Positions 1-9,656 of a stretch of DNA of 21,662 bases are shown here, piece by piece; within the stretch, counting starts at the first letter, position 1; each line of letters begins with the position of its first letter. The stretch lies in assembly GCA_009663005.1 (NCBI GenBank), contig CM018907.1:16000322-16021983 (forward strand), in the 5' to 3' direction. The notes beneath the pieces were generated by a model. That model was not told the DNA's origin and ran no database searches. It saw only the letters and a program-made list of their open reading frames with translations. Both the position numbers and the translations under genes were made by a program. Origin of the DNA: Actinidia chinensis. Taxonomy: Eukaryota; Streptophyta; Magnoliopsida; Ericales; Actinidiaceae.

Positions 1-66
1 CTGTAAATTAAAACTACAGGAATAAAAAGTAATTAACCAATTACTCCTACACCCCCATCGCACCCA

Positions 67-98
67 AGTTCAAGTGCCAAGTGCCAAGTGCCAAGTGC
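67..98. repeat. Short tandem repeat, 7-bp unit
   Basis: About four copies of the unit aagtgcc lie in a row, with a slightly changed first copy. It is a simple tandem repeat next to a short GC-rich stretch (about 98-165). No coding meaning is claimed. Confidence 0.75.
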
Positions 99-199
99 GC
101 CCTATAGCGCCCATTGCCCCACGCGGACCGCGACTACCGCGGCTTGCGGCGCAGCGCGCGTGCACATGAAAGGTAAGGTACAATGTGACTCACTTTGTC

Positions 200-780
200 C
201 ATACTCTCTGGTGCTCCAAGTAACTTATTTTTGGCTAATATTAGCTTGGAGTATATTAACCCTTTTAACATATTCCTATTTATATCCGATGTGGGACTTC
301 CACAATTTTTTCATATCATGGTAACATTTTGGTGGAACATTTTCTCATTACCTTTTATATATATCCGTTTGAGCAAATACATGACTACCTACGGTTATCT
401 ACTCGCAAAGGAGAATTCATTCTACCACATGGTTCAATACTTTTCAATAGACCGGAAAACCGGACCCACCCCTAAATTAGGTCAAACTCAGCTCAAACTT
501 AACTTTTTTCCAACGCAAGTGCGGTCCGGCATCTTAACGATAACGTATACAATAAATTCTTTTTGCTATCCACACGCTTGGGCTCAAGTATCGATTATGT
601 GATGGGCTAGTTACCAATCACGTCCTATGGCCAGTGATTGGGTTAGCCCGCCTACTCACTGACATGCTCTATAAATAAAAAGTGAACATACTCATTCTCA
701 CGAGTAAGTCATTTTCACTATAGTTCGTTCAATTTCTTTTCACTCTCACAACCCATGATAGTAATATTTTTGTAGATTTT
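200..780 (+). promoter_or_regulatory. LTR-like or promoter-like stretch with TATA box
   Basis: A classic TATA box, ctctataaataaaaag, lies at about 667-682 and is followed within 30-50 bp by a pyrimidine-rich CTCATTCTCAC leader. Upstream, near 286, is the phrase ccgatgtgggact, which is common in plant LTR sequences. A 135-codon open frame spans 195-602 but has no domain I recognise and overlaps this LTR-like sequence, so I do not call it a gene. No matching second LTR, primer-binding site or polyprotein is seen in the window. It could be an old solo LTR or simply AT-rich intergenic DNA. Confidence 0.3.
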
Positions 781-943
781 AAATTTCAAAATAATTTTTT
801 TTTGGTAATTCTAAACCTAAGGAGTTTTAGAAATGGTCCTTTTACTAGAAATTTATGATTTTTTATTTGAATTATCTTAAACTTGTAATGTGTAATTAAA
901 TATCAACTCACTACCATGAAGCGAGGATGCTTTGACCCATTGA

Positions 944-984
944 ATTTTACACCTAAACAAGCACATTTTACACCTAAACAAGCA
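944..984. repeat. Perfect 20-bp direct repeat, period 21
   Basis: The 20-mer attttacacctaaacaagca occurs at 944-963 and again, without mismatch, at 965-984. Only one base separates the copies. It lies in otherwise unremarkable AT-rich intergenic DNA (780-1,200). Confidence 0.9.
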
Positions 985-1341
985 AACTTCTGGCCCAAAA
1001 TTTCACAGATCACAGCATAGAAAAGCCACGATCGATGGTTTCGTTTTGTTTTTTCTCTCCTTCAATGATTTGGAGAGAGAGAGATGAGAGGAGCTTGTTA
1101 TATTGATTTGTGGGAGAGCAAATAGAGAGGTGGTTGTAATTTTGAGAAAGTGAGGGGTGAAATTGGTATTAAAGCCAACATTAAGAAAGGTCTTGGAACC
1201 TGCCCTGTACTTAAAACTTAATTAGCAAAATAATTTAAAACCCAAAATTAAACCCTCTCCGGCTCCGCCGCCCAACAGCCACCCGCCCCCGATCACCCCA
1301 GCCTCCCCCCTCCCTCCCCACGCTCCCCCCGTCGCCGACTA

Positions 1342-1444
1342 CATACAATTCTGAGGCTTTGTTCATCGCGAGGAGCCTGATCTCCTTCGCAGCAGCTTGC
1401 TTCTGCTGGTCGAGGGAGCACGATGCGAGGTCGGAGACGAGCAT
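1342..1444 (-). pseudogene. Fragment of a PUB4-like U-box/ARM E3 ligase gene
   Basis: On the minus strand, reading down from 1,444, the frame gives LVSDLASCSLDQQKQAA followed by a near match to EIRLLAKNK, read here as KEIRLLAMNK. This is the start of the armadillo-repeat region of plant U-box ubiquitin ligases of the PUB4 group, just after the linker from the U-box. The intact family is several hundred residues or longer, and only about 34 codons are readable here. Just upstream an in-frame stop precedes the ATG; sequence up to about 1,545 is GC-rich in another frame and may be decayed linker. Downstream (about 1,260-1,340) the match ends in a C-rich low-complexity tract. The local GC content is far above its surroundings, which fits a captured or relic exon piece. 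The family assignment is from memory of the motif. Confidence 0.65.
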
Positions 1445-1559
1445 TGGATCCTACGTCGGAGATTTCTGAAGCACCTCCGAGGACAAGACGGCGGCGCGCG
1501 ACGACGCCTTCTAAAAACCCGCCGGATCGGTCGCTCAAAGACACGAGGAATTTTTTTTT

Positions 1560-2740
1560 GATGCGTACATCATCGGGCGAAGCTCCGCGGATGTAGGTGT
1601 AAGTTGCATGAACTTACCGATTCTTATATTCAGCATTATTAGATTTAAAGGCCTCTCAACGTTTGATAAATTGCTCACGGAATTAAATTATTCCACACCA
1701 CGTACTGGTGTTCACCAACTCGGTGTAGAATAAAATACATTATTTTTTAATTTTTTCCTTTCTTTAATTTTTTTTATGCAATGATTTTAGTTTGGTGACA
1801 ACTGTTTTACAGGTGTAAATGATGTTGAGACAACAATGTGGACAATAATCATGCGAGTCATGCGACATTACATGGACGCAAAGTGATAGTGGTTTTCGTG
1901 GCGGCGGTGGTGTAGAATGGGGTGGAGATAGAGAGTAGTAGTGGGTTGGCAGGCAGACGGAGTCAAATAAGCATTAGTTTAGTGGGCCAAAAATCATAAA
2001 ATTATGGAATTATAATATAATTTTTTTAGTAGATCAAAGTAGTGAATATTTTTTAAAATGGGTGAAGTATAATTTTTTAGTGGATAAAAGCATTTTTTTT
2101 TTAGTAGGGTCCATTTGACCCACTTACCCTTTGTAGATCCCGCCCTGATGGCGGTATGGAGGGATGGTGGTGGTGATTGTGGCATTCGGAGAGGTAGACA
2201 TGTGGTGAAATATACAATGGAACCATTTCCACCATTATCCATTACTTGATGGCAACAACGGTAGTGTATTTATAATAGAATGACGATGGTTATAATATAT
2301 GGGTGTTGATGGTGATAAAATATACATAATAACGGCTATCCGACTCTAAAAGCTCCCTTGGTGAGTGAGACTTTTTGAGAACTTGGGAGGAAATCATTGG
2401 AAGGAAAACCACATTAGTCCATCCATTGCTTTTGCTGTAGTTACTTGAGTGCCAGTAGTTGCATTGATGGATCCATGAAATTTAAAATTTACATTCTCAA
2501 TTGGCTTTGTTTTAACGTTTTATCCCGTGGTTTCTAGACTTATTATCGAGCTACTTATTTACTTCATGTCATTTTATCATTGAGACCGGGGGGAAGAGTG
2601 ATGCAAGTGTTATCCGCTCCCTATTTGTTGTGTGACGATCTCACTTCAAAAGCCTATGTTGATGTATCTTGGTATATAGATCATGGAGCTAATGGACCCA
2701 ATTGTCAACTCGGCTAAGTCCTTTTTAATATGATCCCCAT
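1560..2740. other. Intergenic stretch, no gene seen
   Basis: AT-rich sequence with no recognisable protein. One short hairpin-like inverted repeat is visible around 1,690-1,738: attattccacacc is matched by ggtgtagaataaaat about 22 bases later. A GGT/GTG-rich patch lies at about 1,893-1,950, and a weak hairpin (agggtc...gaccca) lies near 2,105-2,125. The open frame on the minus strand at 1,994-2,242 is composition-driven and not called. Confidence 0.5.
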
Positions 2741-2748
2741 GGTGGGAC

Positions 2749-3495
2749 TGTTGGAAAATTCGAGTTTTTGAAACTAGTTTTTGACAATTTTTGAGTCTGA
2801 ATAATGAGCGCTCGTTCATTTTTTAGATGAAACAGTAGACATGTCCTTCTCTCCACCAGAGCATTCCATGATATAAAGAGATTCCGACGGACAAGAGATG
2901 AACGATATAAATTGTCTCTCAAGTGAAGAACTAATTAACTACCACATGTGGTGACAAAAATATTCAACCCCACATTGATTTTGGGGAGATGATTGAAGGC
3001 CATATAAAGCTAGAGTTGCCCTCTTGGAGGATCCCCAAGGGTTACCCAAGTTTTTAGAGGGAGGAGGTCCTAGATGGGCTGGGTTTCTCTCTATGCCACC
3101 ATAGTGACAGTCGTCGCTTCGCCGTCCAATTCCGTTGACACACAAAACCGAGAGCACACACACATTTCCCGAGTGCAGATAGTCCGTTTCCAATTTTAGC
3201 TTCTCTGTTCTCGGCAAAGAGAAATACAAACACTGTCCAATTCATATTCTGATCAGTGCGGGTGTCACCATTTATCAAAGTTCTTTTTTATATTCCTGGC
3301 GGCGAGTCGGCACATGCAGACTCCTCATCGGTGGGGAGACGAATCAGATTTAAGGAGATCGTTTTTCCCCCTGCTCCTAGTTTGTTTTTGGTTTGCTGAT
3401 TCCTGTTCTTTTTTTGCTGTTTTTGTAGATTAGATTTCTATTTTTGGTATCTGTATTTCAATATTCTGTAATATGTTTTTATTCATAATAAAATT
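2749..3495 (+). mobile_element. Probable Copia-type LTR, solo or remnant
   Basis: The stretch opens with TGTTGGAAAA, a common plant Copia LTR terminus. It continues with a 'ccccacattgattttgggg' phrase and a TATA-like catataaag (about 3,001), then a GC-richer transcribed-like part with 'ggcggcgagtcgg' and 'ggtggggagacgaatcag'. It ends in T-rich sequence with an aataaa signal near 3,488. The order of promoter, TATA, leader and polyadenylation signal is what an LTR has. The 3' border is uncertain, and I find no 5-bp target duplication, primer-binding site or second LTR. Minus-strand open frames inside it (2,725-3,278) look spurious. Family placement is by recall of motif style, not by alignment. 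Confidence 0.4.
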
Positions 3496-3940
3496 CTGAA
3501 TGCATCATGCTTACTTGTAGATAAAAGATTTTCTCTGATAGTTACAAGTCATACAATCATCTTACGTTTACCCTGAACGCTTCTTTAGGTTTCAAAATTT
3601 TTGCTCCCTTGATGATGGCTTTATTTAATTGAAGTGTCCTAAGATATTCTCATCTCTTGTCTTGGACCATAAAGCCTGGTTGTCCTTGTGATCCCTAATG
3701 TTGTTGACAATTGATTGCAGAACTGGGCGCATGTTCTCAATTCCCTCTACGTGATTATCGAATCTAAGACCATGTTTGGATCAAAAATTTAATAAAAAAA
3801 TGTAAAAAGAATAAAAAGTTGATAGGTTGAACGTATCAGTGTAATCTGTTCCCTTCTTTTCTTTTTTTGTTCTTCCCGCCTATCATCCCTTCTTAAATAC
3901 TTGATCAAATACACCTAAAGTTGTTCATCTTACTTACTAA
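3496..3940. other. Intergenic stretch, no gene seen
   Basis: AT-rich sequence with no coding signal. A phrase 'accatgtttggatcaaaaa' near 3,769 resembles a MITE terminus, but no inverted partner was found. Confidence 0.45.
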
Positions 3941-4041
3941 GTCTAGTTTGATAACATATCAATCCCATAGGATTATTATTTCAAGGGGATTGAGATTTAA
4001 TTGCAATCTCATTAAACTAAAATTTGTTATCAAACTGTCTC
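3941..4041. mobile_element. Tourist-like MITE (101 bp) with TAA target duplication
   Basis: The left terminus gtctagtttgataaca is matched by the right terminus tgttatcaaactgtctc as an inverted repeat. The inner 11 bases, gtttgataaca at 3,946-3,956 and tgttatcaaac at 4,025-4,035, pair perfectly. The trinucleotide TAA lies on both sides (3,938-3,940 and 4,042-4,044), the target-site pattern of PIF/Harbinger-derived Tourist elements. Size, lack of coding capacity and AT-rich interior fit a MITE. The superfamily call rests on the TAA duplication and is an inference. Confidence 0.65.
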
Positions 4042-4329
4042 TAACGTTGTTGATAGTCCCGTAGTGATGGCTAATTTCTATTAGACCCCTATATTTACCA
4101 ATATCTTCTATCAAATTCTGATCTAATTAACGTCTCTCTATCCTATTCTGGGTTTGCAGTTTAATGGTGGGGTGGTTAGGTCCTCTGAATCATGCAATTT
4201 TGTTTAGGGTAGAAATCATAGGCGGTTTAGATTAATCACTGTATCCATTGAACTTAGGTCATGATTAGTCATTAATCACTAAAACCATCTGTCAACCTCT
4301 TTTCATGATATTAAGACGTAGCAGAATTC

Positions 4330-4530
4330 AAAATAATTTTTACTTTTACTAAAATTTTTAGAATTTGCGTTGTTTAATTGGTTATCACATTTCATCGATG
4401 CAATTAAGTTCATTTTTAAGCACAAGTTAAAAAACCGCTTGAACTTTTAACTTTAAAAATGAAATCCATTTGCATCGATTAAGACTTTTTAAAAATTGAT
4501 ACTTTGAAAATTTTTTGGTTTTCCAACTTT
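4330..4530. repeat. Fold-back (long hairpin) element
   Basis: The left arm from about 4,394 (atcgatgcaattaag, then ttcatttttaa, then aagttaaaa) is mirrored by the right arm ending at about 4,479 (ttttaactt, ttaaaaatgaaa, then ttgcatcgat). The paired core spans roughly 85 bp with a loop of about 12 bases. AT-rich flanks on both sides may extend the pairing, so the outer limits are approximate. This is either a fold-back MITE or a hairpin capable of giving a double-stranded transcript. No protein is encoded. Confidence 0.55.
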
Positions 4531-4699
4531 TTAAATAATTACTTGATTCCTGTCAATCCTAATGACACATAGACTTCGAAGGATTTTAATTGTGACAAGA
4601 TCAAAACTTTAGGATTTAATTTGTTCCAATTAAAATAAAATTCTTTTTTATAATTTGTTATAATTTCTTCTTTTAACAGAGAGACTTTGAGGTTTTTTT

Positions 4700-5690
4700 G
4701 ATAAATACATCACTCCTCCCTCCTGTTAAGTTTTTAAAATAACCCCGCTCCCTAACTTTTGAAAGACTATTATAAAAATTTCTCAAGAGGTTTAATGTCT
4801 TATAAAAACGACAAGATCCCTTATTTTTAAGGATTTCATGTTTTTTTTTTTTCTTAATAGACGCAATTAAAATTGATAATATTATCTTTTTTTTAAAAAA
4901 ATACTATTATTTTCACTATATTATAAAATAATTAATTTTTTAATTTATTATTGATAAAAAATAAAAAATGGGTGTTTTACAAATAAATGGGTATTTGATT
5001 AAAAAAGATAATCTTTTATTTATTGATATAGAGAGAAACAAATTGAAAGCCCTACATTTTAAAAGGCAATTTTATTATTTTTGTTAAAAAATTAGTCCAT
5101 GAGAGAATCCTGATAATAGTTTAAAATGGAAGTTGATGGTGTTTCAATCAGAATTATAGAGGGAATATGTAATTATTACAAATCTCAAGGAGTGAGGGAA
5201 ATTTACCGAAATTACCACTGGGTCTTGAGAGATTTGTTGGGTCCCAATAATTCACCCTCTAAACTGGGTGTTACTAGTGTTTTAGTGCCCACACGTGTGC
5301 ATAATTAATTCTTGAAATGAATTATTTTTTTTTGTTTTTTTCTTAAAAATTGCAAGAACAATATGGTTCGGTTCGATCCTTGGTTTTATAATTCAAAATC
5401 GAAACTATCCAATCTGTGTACACCCCTAACTACCCTACTGCTGCACTTCCTTAATGGATTGAAAATTAATCCCTAGTTTGGTTAATTGAGGATATAATGG
5501 GTCTTATTAAAAATTACACTAAGACATATCATATCTATATCAACCTCATGGTTTACTATAGAGGGGGAAAATGGTTATCCGATATAAAATGTAAGGAGCG
5601 GGATGTAATTTTTTAAAATTACAAGGGTGAAACTGTATTTGACCCAAATCTCGGAGTGCTTATTTTTGGTAATTTACCCTAATATTATAG
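4700..5690. mobile_element. Degenerate TIR element of about 1 kb
   Basis: The left end (about 4,700-4,770) carries 'aaatacatcactcctccct' and then 'ccccgctccctaact'. The right end (about 5,585-5,690) read in reverse complement carries 'aaatacagtttcaccctt' and then 'tcccgctccttacat', and it finishes at 'ggtaatttaccc'. The arms align over about 55-60 bp with mismatches, as expected of an old non-autonomous DNA element. The interior has an open frame of 60 codons at 5,126-5,308, starting MEVDGVSIRIIEGI, that I do not recognise and would not call a gene. Arms were compared by eye. Confidence 0.35.
5065..5128. repeat. Dispersed repeat, copy 1
   Basis: This segment (ggcaattttattatt, then gttaaaaaattagtc, then gataatagtttaaaa) closely matches 6,268-6,335 in the same orientation, about 1.2 kb away. 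Weaker similarity may extend some 40 bases upstream. It lies inside the degenerate TIR element. Confidence 0.5.
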
Positions 5691-6267
5691 TTACCATTGT
5701 CACAACTACCTCGGTCCGGTTGATCTTTATTGTTGATGATTTTTTTTCTTTTAGTAAATTTGCTCCAGTAGCGTAGTGATTAGGAAAATTTTATTCAACA
5801 CTCCATTTGTTGATTCCTACACTCCTATGTTGAGTGTTAAAGAAATGATTTTTTTGTTGGAGTGTAGATCATTTCCCATGATTTAAATGGGTCAAACTTG
5901 AATATTTGAAGTCTATGGAATGTTATTGGCTTCCTACATATGGTTTTTTTTTTTGCATAAATTTAGATGGTAGAATTTCACTATTCTCCAGCTTGAGGTT
6001 TTTGACAAATGAAATTATCTCCTTGTAATTTTTTAAATATCACTTGGCATTCCATTACTTTGAACTATTATTATATTTCCTCGTCATAGATAATTTTTTG
6101 AAAGAAAATATCAATTTCTCTTGATTAGATTAGGTTTTTATATATTTTTTTTATACAACAATATGTGGGGTTGTCTGATAAAAAACAAAATACCTTTTTA
6201 TTTTTATTGGGGTGTAATGGATGAAAGAATATGAAAACATGGAGAGGAAATACAACTTTAATTTACG

Positions 6268-6335
6268 GGCAATCTTGTTATTTAATGTTAAAAAATTAAT
6301 CTTTATGAGAAAATTTTGATAATAATTTAAAAGTA
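6268..6335. repeat. Dispersed repeat, copy 2
   Basis: Partner of 5,065-5,128: ggcaatcttgttattt, then gttaaaaaattaatc, then gataataatttaaaa. It ends just before the long poly-A run, so this copy may be the tail of an inserted element. Confidence 0.5.
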
Positions 6336-6345
6336 AATAATTAAG

Positions 6346-6370
6346 AAAAAAAAAAAAAAAAAAAAAAAAA
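6346..6370. repeat. Poly-A run of 25 bases
   Basis: An uninterrupted run of A follows the dispersed repeat. It could be the tail of a retroposed copy or a simple homopolymer. Its length in the assembly is unlikely to be exact. Confidence 0.9.
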
Positions 6371-7579
6371 TGTATATTTTAAAATTAAATAGAACACTTC
6401 CTATTTACCCAATACTTACAACCATTCTCAATAGCTAAGACTAGAGAATTCTTTTTATTACCGTCCTAAGTGTACGATCAATTATATTTTTTTCTTAATG
6501 TCCATAGATATAGTCCTATCGATAAGACTTAATATCAATCTTATTGTTGAAAATGGGCTAATTGGCGGCTCGTGGCCTCAACTTTGTATATCTCTATGAT
6601 TTAAATCTTTATATAACGTGCTACAAAAATTATTCTTCAAAAACGTAAATTAATCGAACTCGGTAACAGGGCCGACTGGGCATCAGCTCATAGACCACTT
6701 TCGGCCCCGAATTTTTTTCATTATATTTTGAACCCAACCCCCAATTCACATATCCTTTTGTTATTATATACAAAAATAAAAATTATTAAAATCCCAATCT
6801 AAGTTCGCATCCAAACTCTAAGTACAATTGAAATGTTCTATTATTTAAAAGCAACTGACGGGTGCATTCCTAATACTTGGAATTATTATAGAATTTTATT
6901 ATCCAGGTTTTTAGTTTAAAAAAAAATATTTAACATTGAAGCGGATCAAATTTTATACTGCGGTGGACCCATTTCATAAGAAAATTTAATGGGTTAATTA
7001 TTTGATTTTATTGAAAGGTTATGCTAAATAAGCTTAATTATGTAGCCTAGTTAGTATTTTTGGCAACCAAATTTGTGAGAAGGATAATTTATTTTTTAAA
7101 ACATTATTTGTATTAAAATATAAGGACCCCATCCGAAAATTCAATTTAGTCGGTGACACCATAATCGAAGTATTCATCCTAAAAAACATTGACACCATTT
7201 TTCAAATAATTATTACTTAGAAATTTGATTGATGATGTAATTTGGTCATATTAATTATTTATTTTGTTTTAAAAAAAAACGTGATAGATCATGTGAGTTT
7301 TAAACTCATTTTTGAGTTTTTTTTTTTAATGAACTTTTTTTCCACCGTTTGATAATAAATTTACAGTTTTTTATTTTTTTCCTGGACGAGAAAAACTGAA
7401 ATTGCTGAAGTTTGATCAAAAAATGGGAAAAACTAATAAAATATATCTAAGACAAAAAAATTGATCATTTTTTTTATCTATTGAAATGATAGATTTTTTG
7501 TTTTAATTAATTAATTTTAAATTAAATTAAAATCTCTACACTTACTCCTCAATGGTTTAAGTCAACTGGACTATAGTTT

Positions 7580-7920
7580 TTCATTTTCTCTCTCTCCCTC
7601 TCTTCCCGTGTGTGTATTTGTGGTGTATGTGGTCACTGTGTGTGTAAATGGGTGGGTAAATGAGGAACATGGTGGTGATTGGTTCTCTCTCTCTCTCTCG
7701 TCTGAGCTGTCAGTGTATGTGGTCACTTTATGTGGTTTGTGTGTATAAATTGATGGGTGGTGAGATGGTGGATGGTGGTGGTGATTGGTCTGGGTGTGGG
7801 GATGGAGGAGGTGGGGGGTTGTTGGGCTGTTGAGGTTTGGGTCTCTCACTCTGGGGGTTTGGGTGGAGGGGGAGGGGAGAAGTGGGTTTTGATGGGTCAT
7901 GGGTTCGGGTGGGAGGAGGT
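7580..7920. repeat. Low-complexity CT / GT / GGTGG tract
   Basis: It begins with CT repeats (about 7,585-7,605), passes through TGTG-rich sequence and a (CT)n run near 7,685-7,700, and ends in purine-rich GGTGG/GGAGG sequence. This explains the long overlapping open frames here, whose translations are H/P/T-rich on one strand and G/V/W-rich on the other. Confidence 0.7.
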
Positions 7921-8205
7921 TAAAGAAATAGTTTTGGTTGTAAATTACATCAAATGCCCCTGCTGAATGTGGCCTGTTTACATTAAACGATGGATGAAGT
8001 TTAGTGATTGATTTAATTGTAATGCATTCAATAAGATTAAGGGATCAAAGTAAGAAAAAATCACTTGTCTGAGGAGTCAAAGTGATCTCAATCAATGCTT
8101 TAAGGGGCAAAGTGTATTTAAAACTATTTACAACTGTCCTAAGCTTAAAAAATTATTAAGTTGTATTTTTTCATGATTTAGCTCAGAAGATCCTGCCTAG
8201 TTGTG

Positions 8206-8630
8206 CTTGAAGATCACGCAATTCTAACGGTTAGAAGACTAGTAGGAATCCAAAGATTCTTGAAACTGGAGACAGTTGGAGGCCCACGGATGAACGGGTA
8301 ATTGCTTGAAGATCAAGCAAATTCTAACGGTTACAAAAATAAAATCCAAAAGATTTCTGGACAACTGGAGCCCAGTTGGCAGGCCAAGGAAGAACGGGTG
8401 GGTTCCATGGGCGGTACACCCATGGGTCTCTTGATTTTGTATAAAAAAAACAATTTCCATCAGAAAGGAAAATCGTCGAAAGCTCCAAATGAAGTTGTAT
8501 GTCTCCTGACCCAGCCAATATCCCCAACGGTAAGAAAAACAAAATCCAAAAGATTTTATATACTGATTTTGTATAAAGAATTCTTGATGATCAAGCCAAG
8601 ATCCATAACGGTAAGAAAAACAAAATCCGA
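8206..8630 (+). promoter_or_regulatory. Array of four degenerate direct repeats with MSA-type AACGG sites
   Basis: Four related units follow the pattern ctTGAaGATCAaGCaa, then AACGGT, then an A-rich stretch with aaaATCCaaAaGATT. The AACGG cores start at 8,226, 8,326, 8,526 and 8,607. The first two units are about 99-100 bp long and align end to end, including a shared 'gaacggg' tail. The first two cores lie in tctaacggtta (8,223-8,233 and 8,323-8,333), which fits the plant mitosis-specific activator consensus YCYAACGGYYA bound by MYB3R factors. The last two differ at one or more positions. The array sits directly upstream of a TATA box. The sites are seen; activity in G2/M is inference. The block could also be the U3 part of an LTR. 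Confidence 0.5.
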
Positions 8631-8650
8631 TTTTATAGCCCATCTCTCAC

Positions 8651-8660
8651 TATATATATA
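8651..8660 (+). promoter_or_regulatory. TATA box
   Basis: The sequence tatatatata is followed about 25-45 bp downstream by a purine-rich leader and GA repeats, a usual arrangement for a plant RNA polymerase II start. With the AACGG repeat array just upstream it looks like a core promoter that could drive transcription into the TRRAP-like region. Confidence 0.45.
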
Positions 8661-8699
8661 CAACTAACAAGGATATAGAGAGGGATTTTCAGGGCTCTG

Positions 8700-8740
8700 C
8701 ATTAACACAGAGAGAAAGAGGGAGAGAGAGAAAGAGAGCA
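8700..8740. repeat. GA-rich microsatellite in putative leader
   Basis: A run of GAGA/GAAA units lies 50-90 bp after the TATA box. A second GA tract is at about 9,176-9,200. GA tracts are common in plant 5' untranslated regions. Confidence 0.7.
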
Positions 8741-8768
8741 TTTAAAGAGTTATAATGTGGGCCTTCAA

Positions 8769-8852
8769 ATGTCAAATGTGATGGTGGTTGTTCAATTCAT
8801 TGCACAACCGATTAGGGGAATAGTCTTTCTTCTTTTTGCTCCCTTTGTTTAA
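8769..8852 (+). other. Short upstream-type ORF, 27 codons
   Basis: An ATG at 8,769 opens a 27-codon frame starting MSNVMVVVQFIAQ and ending in hydrophobic residues before TAA. It lies about 110 bp after the TATA box, where an upstream ORF would be. I recognise no conserved-peptide family. It may be chance, since many short frames exist here. Confidence 0.15.
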
Positions 8853-8859
8853 TTGACTT

Positions 8860-9656
8860 TTGTTATTTTCTTTTATCTTGAGATGTTCTTGGCATTCATA
8901 TTTCTGGGTTTTATCTTTGTGTTTTGTTGTAATTGTTGGGGTGGATTAGCAGAGATTTGCACGAAGATGCTCAGGTTTCGTTGCAAACATTGTCCTACTA
9001 TGAGTTTTATATGATACCTTCTAAATCTCTGTTTACTCTTGAATTTTGAACCCTAATTGGTAAAATCTCATTGCATATAGAGTTTTTTTAATTGTGGGTT
9101 TTTTCATTTTTTTTGGGATTTATGGACGTAAGCGATATACATATATCGGGGTTACATTTTGCCTTCTAACAAGGTAAGAGAGAGGAGAGAGAGAGAAGAC
9201 GATACTGAGAAGGGGTTTTTGCAGGGCTTATCCGAGTTGTAATTCAAAAGATCCCTAAGTTTAAGCAAATGCAATGTTCTGCTTCTGACCTAGATTCATC
9301 TCCAGCATGACAATTTGACTGTGAAGTGCCTGGATACGGGGGGTTTTTAGTTTTTTTTTACCTTTCCCACTTAATTGTTGTAAGTCATAAAGTTTGTGTG
9401 TTCAGTCTATTGTATTTCTAATATTCTCCAAACTTTGCTTTTCTTTTCCTCTATCTGTTTGGAGAAGAAGTTTTTTCTTTGCCTGTAAATATTTCGGGAC
9501 TATGGGAATTAGCTTTTAGTTTAATACCCTTAATATGTTACGGTCATGTTATGTATCTTTGGTCTTAATTGTATTTTGATCGTTGGTCTTGATTGGTGTA
9601 CCTACGCTTCTGTGTTGTTTTTTTCGGACATATATCTCTGTTTCTTCTGTCTGCCA
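8860..9656 (+). other. Leader or intron-like stretch before TRRAP-like unit 1
   Basis: T-rich sequence with splice-like borders, for example 'gattagcag' before a 22-base candidate exon at about 8,951-8,972 and 'tttttgcag' near 9,225. A segment at about 9,226-9,345 reads like an exon or untranslated leader but matches nothing I know. The last intron-like border, 'tctgtctgccag', ends at 9,657. No protein is recognised. Confidence 0.35.

Larger units (their letters stand above)
5691..8150. other. Intergenic stretch of repeat debris, no gene seen
   Basis: Very AT-rich DNA with many homopolymers and no recognisable protein on either strand. It contains short mirrored phrases around 5,790-5,880 (caacactcc and ggagtgtag), the second dispersed-repeat copy, a 25-base poly-A, and a GT/CT low-complexity tract at about 7,580-7,920. 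The open frames at 7,571-7,900 (minus) and 7,757-7,966 (plus) are products of that low-complexity tract. Confidence 0.5.

Noticed and set aside
195..602. 135-codon plus-strand open frame
   Set aside because: No domain or family recognised. It is F/I/Y-rich from AT-rich DNA and overlaps an LTR-like promoter stretch with a TATA box.
5768..5880. Possible SINE start (tagcgtagtgattagg resembles a tRNA A box)
   Set aside because: No B box (GGTTCGANNCC) follows at the expected distance, and no clear tail or target duplication is seen.
7571..7966. Overlapping long open frames on both strands
   Set aside because: Both are produced by a CT/GT/GGTGG low-complexity tract; the translations are simple-composition and have no motif.
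8404..8430. Inverted repeat around ccatggg / cccatgg
   Set aside because: Only 7 bases per arm; no link to a terminator or other function in plant DNA.
8239..8667. Overlapping open frames (134 codons minus, 121 codons plus)
   Set aside because: They follow the AACGG direct-repeat array; the repeated peptide (KTKSKRF / GFCFSYR) is the repeat read in two frames, not a protein family.
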